A DNA stretch of 64,000 nucleotides, taken from contig JAEPND010000007.1 in assembly GCA_017643585.1 (NCBI GenBank), positions 1 to 64,000 on the forward strand, in the 5' to 3' direction. The stretch comes from Maricaulis sp. (GTDB lineage: Bacteria > Pseudomonadota > Alphaproteobacteria > Caulobacterales > Maricaulaceae). A program made the translations under genes and the position numbers. Shown piece after piece: positions 62,849 through 64,000 of the stretch (position 1 is the stretch's first letter; every line of letters begins with the position of its first letter). The notes under the pieces were generated by a model. That model worked only from the letters and a program-made list of their open reading frames with translations. It was not told the origin of the DNA and did no database searches.

Positions 62849-62929
62849 TTAGTCGAAACGACCATACTCGATGAGATTGAGAAGTCCGAACAGGCCGGCG
62901 ATCAGGCCAAGGGCGACAAGAGCAAACAT
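62849..62929 (-). CDS. 26-aa single-TM peptide upstream of the antiporter
   Basis: MFALVALGLIAGLFGLLNLI followed by EYGRFD and stop gives one membrane span with a short charged tail. A GGGG ribosome site lies about eight bases before the ATG. The stop is 27 bp before the antiporter start on the same strand. It could be a regulatory small membrane protein, a leader peptide or chance. Confidence 0.4.
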   Translation of the reverse strand: MFALVALGLIAGLFGLLNLIEYGRFD

Positions 62930-63004
62930 GGAAATACCCCAAATCAAATTGTTTCGGTGGCTACATAGCGCGCGGATCGCGCGCTGGCCAGTCGGAGTGG
63001 AAGT

Positions 63005-63475
63005 ATGAGCTGGAGATGGCGGCTTGAACCGGTATTGCGACCGCTGTTCCAGGCCTGGTGGCGGGTGAAGCGTGGCACGACGCTGGGCGTGCGCGTGCTC
63101 GCTCAGCGCGATGACGGTGCTATCATGCTGGTGAAGCACACTTATATCAGCGGCTGGCATCTGCCGGGCGGCGGTGTCGAGCGTGGTGAGCTGGCCGAGA
63201 TCGCTGCGGAACGGGAGCTGGAAGAGGAAGCGGGTCTGAATGCGCGGGGGCGATTGCAGCTTGTCGGCATCTTCGCCAATCATCGCTTTTTCCGGGGCGA
63301 CCACGTCATACTTTATGCCGCAATGGAGGCCGTGGACTGCGAGCCAGCCGAGCAAGGCGAGATCGCCGAACGGGCCTGGTTTGCCCTCGACAATCTTCCG
63401 CCAGACGTCTCCGGCGCCACGCTCCGGCGAATCCAGGAACACATTGGAATTCAAGGTAAATCACTGGAATGGTGA
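63005..63475 (+). CDS. Nudix hydrolase
   Basis: This 156-aa protein has a complete Nudix box: GGGVERGELAEIAAERELEE, then EAGL, fitting GX5EX7REUXEEXGU. It is preceded by TYISGWHLPGGGVE. The N-terminus is basic and aromatic (MSWRWRLEPVLRPLFQAWWR), perhaps membrane-associated. The substrate cannot be told; the branch resembles NTP or nucleotide-sugar pyrophosphatases. It is divergent from the antiporter cluster. Confidence 0.9.
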   Translation: MSWRWRLEPVLRPLFQAWWRVKRGTTLGVRVLAQRDDGAIMLVKHTYISGWHLPGGGVERGELAEIAAERELEEEAGLNARGRLQLVGIFANHRFFRGDHVILYAAMEAVDCEPAEQGEIAERAWFALDNLPPDVSGATLRRIQEHIGIQGKSLEW

Positions 63476-63699
63476 AAAGATGCGGTGTGCCATCGATCCT
63501 TTCCTGCGAGGGTATGTGGATCAGGATCTCCGGCACACCGCGGGGCGCACGCTGTCGAAACTAGGGGAGGCCGCCTGAACGCTGCCTGAAGCAATCGACC
63601 CCAGTTTCGCCGTGGAAACGGCACAAGCTTGTGGTTTACGGGTCCAATTCATGGCGAGATTTGCTTAGAGTGCTCAGGGGATCGATTCTAAGACGCTAA

Positions 63700-64000
63700 A
63701 TGGCTGAGATTTCAAACGATCAGGCAGCAGATGATGAGCGCGACAATCCGCACGTGCTCCAGGATGATGATTTGCTCGAGCCGGATAGCTGGATCGGTGA
63801 GATCCTGCCCGGCATTCTGGCCGTTGGATTTATCATAATCGTTGCGATTGCGGTCATGGCCGGGGAGCGGGCGCTGATGTCATCGGCGCGGACGACGAAC
63901 CAGGCCACGCTCGAGACTGTTCTGGCCAATACCTACCAGCGTTACGAGGACTGGGCTGCGCAACAGGAAAGCCATGTACGCATCTGGTCACAGAATATCG
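63700..64000 (+). CDS. N-terminus of a membrane protein, cut by the window end
   Basis: From ATG 63700 the frame is open to the last base (100 codons). The first 40 residues are acidic (DQAADDERDNP, LQDDDLLEPDS). A membrane segment follows (ILPGILAVGFIIIVAIAVMA), then a polar region with NTYQRYEDWAAQQESHVRIW that would be extracytoplasmic. The layout fits a sensor kinase or GGDEF-type protein, but the rest is missing. The 225 bp upstream contain no gene that I would support. Confidence 0.65.
   Translation, partial: MAEISNDQAADDERDNPHVLQDDDLLEPDSWIGEILPGILAVGFIIIVAIAVMAGERALMSSARTTNQATLETVLANTYQRYEDWAAQQESHVRIWSQNI

Noticed and set aside
63480-63578. 32-codon ORF after the Nudix gene
   Set aside because: No ribosome binding site or hydrophobic or conserved features; not enough to call a gene.
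1-64000. tRNA, rRNA or CRISPR features
   Set aside because: No cloverleaf-like segments, rRNA motifs or regularly spaced repeats were found on reading through. Short degenerate tRNAs could still be missed without a dedicated search.

Overview
The window looks like a chromosomal segment of a high-GC marine alphaproteobacterium, most likely Maricaulis or a close relative. This is inferred from gene order and protein flavour, not from a search. Pointers are the separate petA-petB-petC bc1 operon, the prs-rplY-pth-ychF block, DUF1285-Nudix-DUF6111-CCA transferase, MoxR-DUF58-DUF4159-vWA, and lgt-midA. I saw no rRNA, tRNA, CRISPR array or intact mobile element.

Layout. 1-3.2 kb: a gene leaving the window at the left edge, then a divergent PEP-carboxylase-like gene. 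3.2-4.4 kb: an NsrR-type repressor divergent from three tiny membrane-protein genes, with an NsrR-like operator between them. 4.4-9.7 kb: a charged-repeat exported protein, cutA, queC-queE, two small exported proteins, a pirin and a MscS channel. 9.7-19.2 kb: the MoxR/DUF58/DUF4159/vWA operon facing the DUF1285/Nudix/DUF6111/CCA operon. 19.3-24.9 kb: CPBP protease, AraC regulator, hemF, DEAD-box helicase, a hypothetical protein and trmL. 25-27.9 kb: cytochrome bc1 operon. 27.9-38.4 kb: MTA phosphorylase, exported protease, LprI-like protein, GST, apt, S10 peptidase, rlmJ, PhzF, M50-like, crotonase and MFS genes. 38.4-43.7 kb: accessory region with a truncated haemoglobin behind a second NsrR-like site, a TetR regulator with a palindromic operator, and two tandem lipoproteins that each join an alpha/beta-hydrolase to a polysaccharide-lyase-14-like domain. 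Duplicated promoter/signal-peptide DNA, a tetR remnant and an IS630-like fragment lie between them. 43.8-53.3 kb: ychF, pth, rplY, prs, midA, lgt, ubiK, YbjN, proC and an OmpR/EnvZ-like pair. 53.3-55.5 kb: a decayed, AT-richer region with a stop-interrupted lipoprotein gene and repeated palindromic elements. 55.5-64 kb: pgsA, uvrC, a FolM-like reductase with folB, a GAF histidine kinase, DUF418 protein, Ca/Na antiporter, a 26-aa membrane ORF, a Nudix protein and the start of a membrane protein.

How parts fit. Two NsrR-like sites 35 kb apart suggest a nitric-oxide regulon made of nsrR, three undescribed membrane peptides and a group III truncated haemoglobin. The esterase-lyase pair looks like a surface system that de-esterifies and cleaves an acidic marine polysaccharide. 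Its two copies have been homogenised at the 5' end while the enzymatic parts diverged. The PEP-carboxylase-like protein keeps the family scaffold but has substitutions in several signature motifs, so its activity is uncertain.
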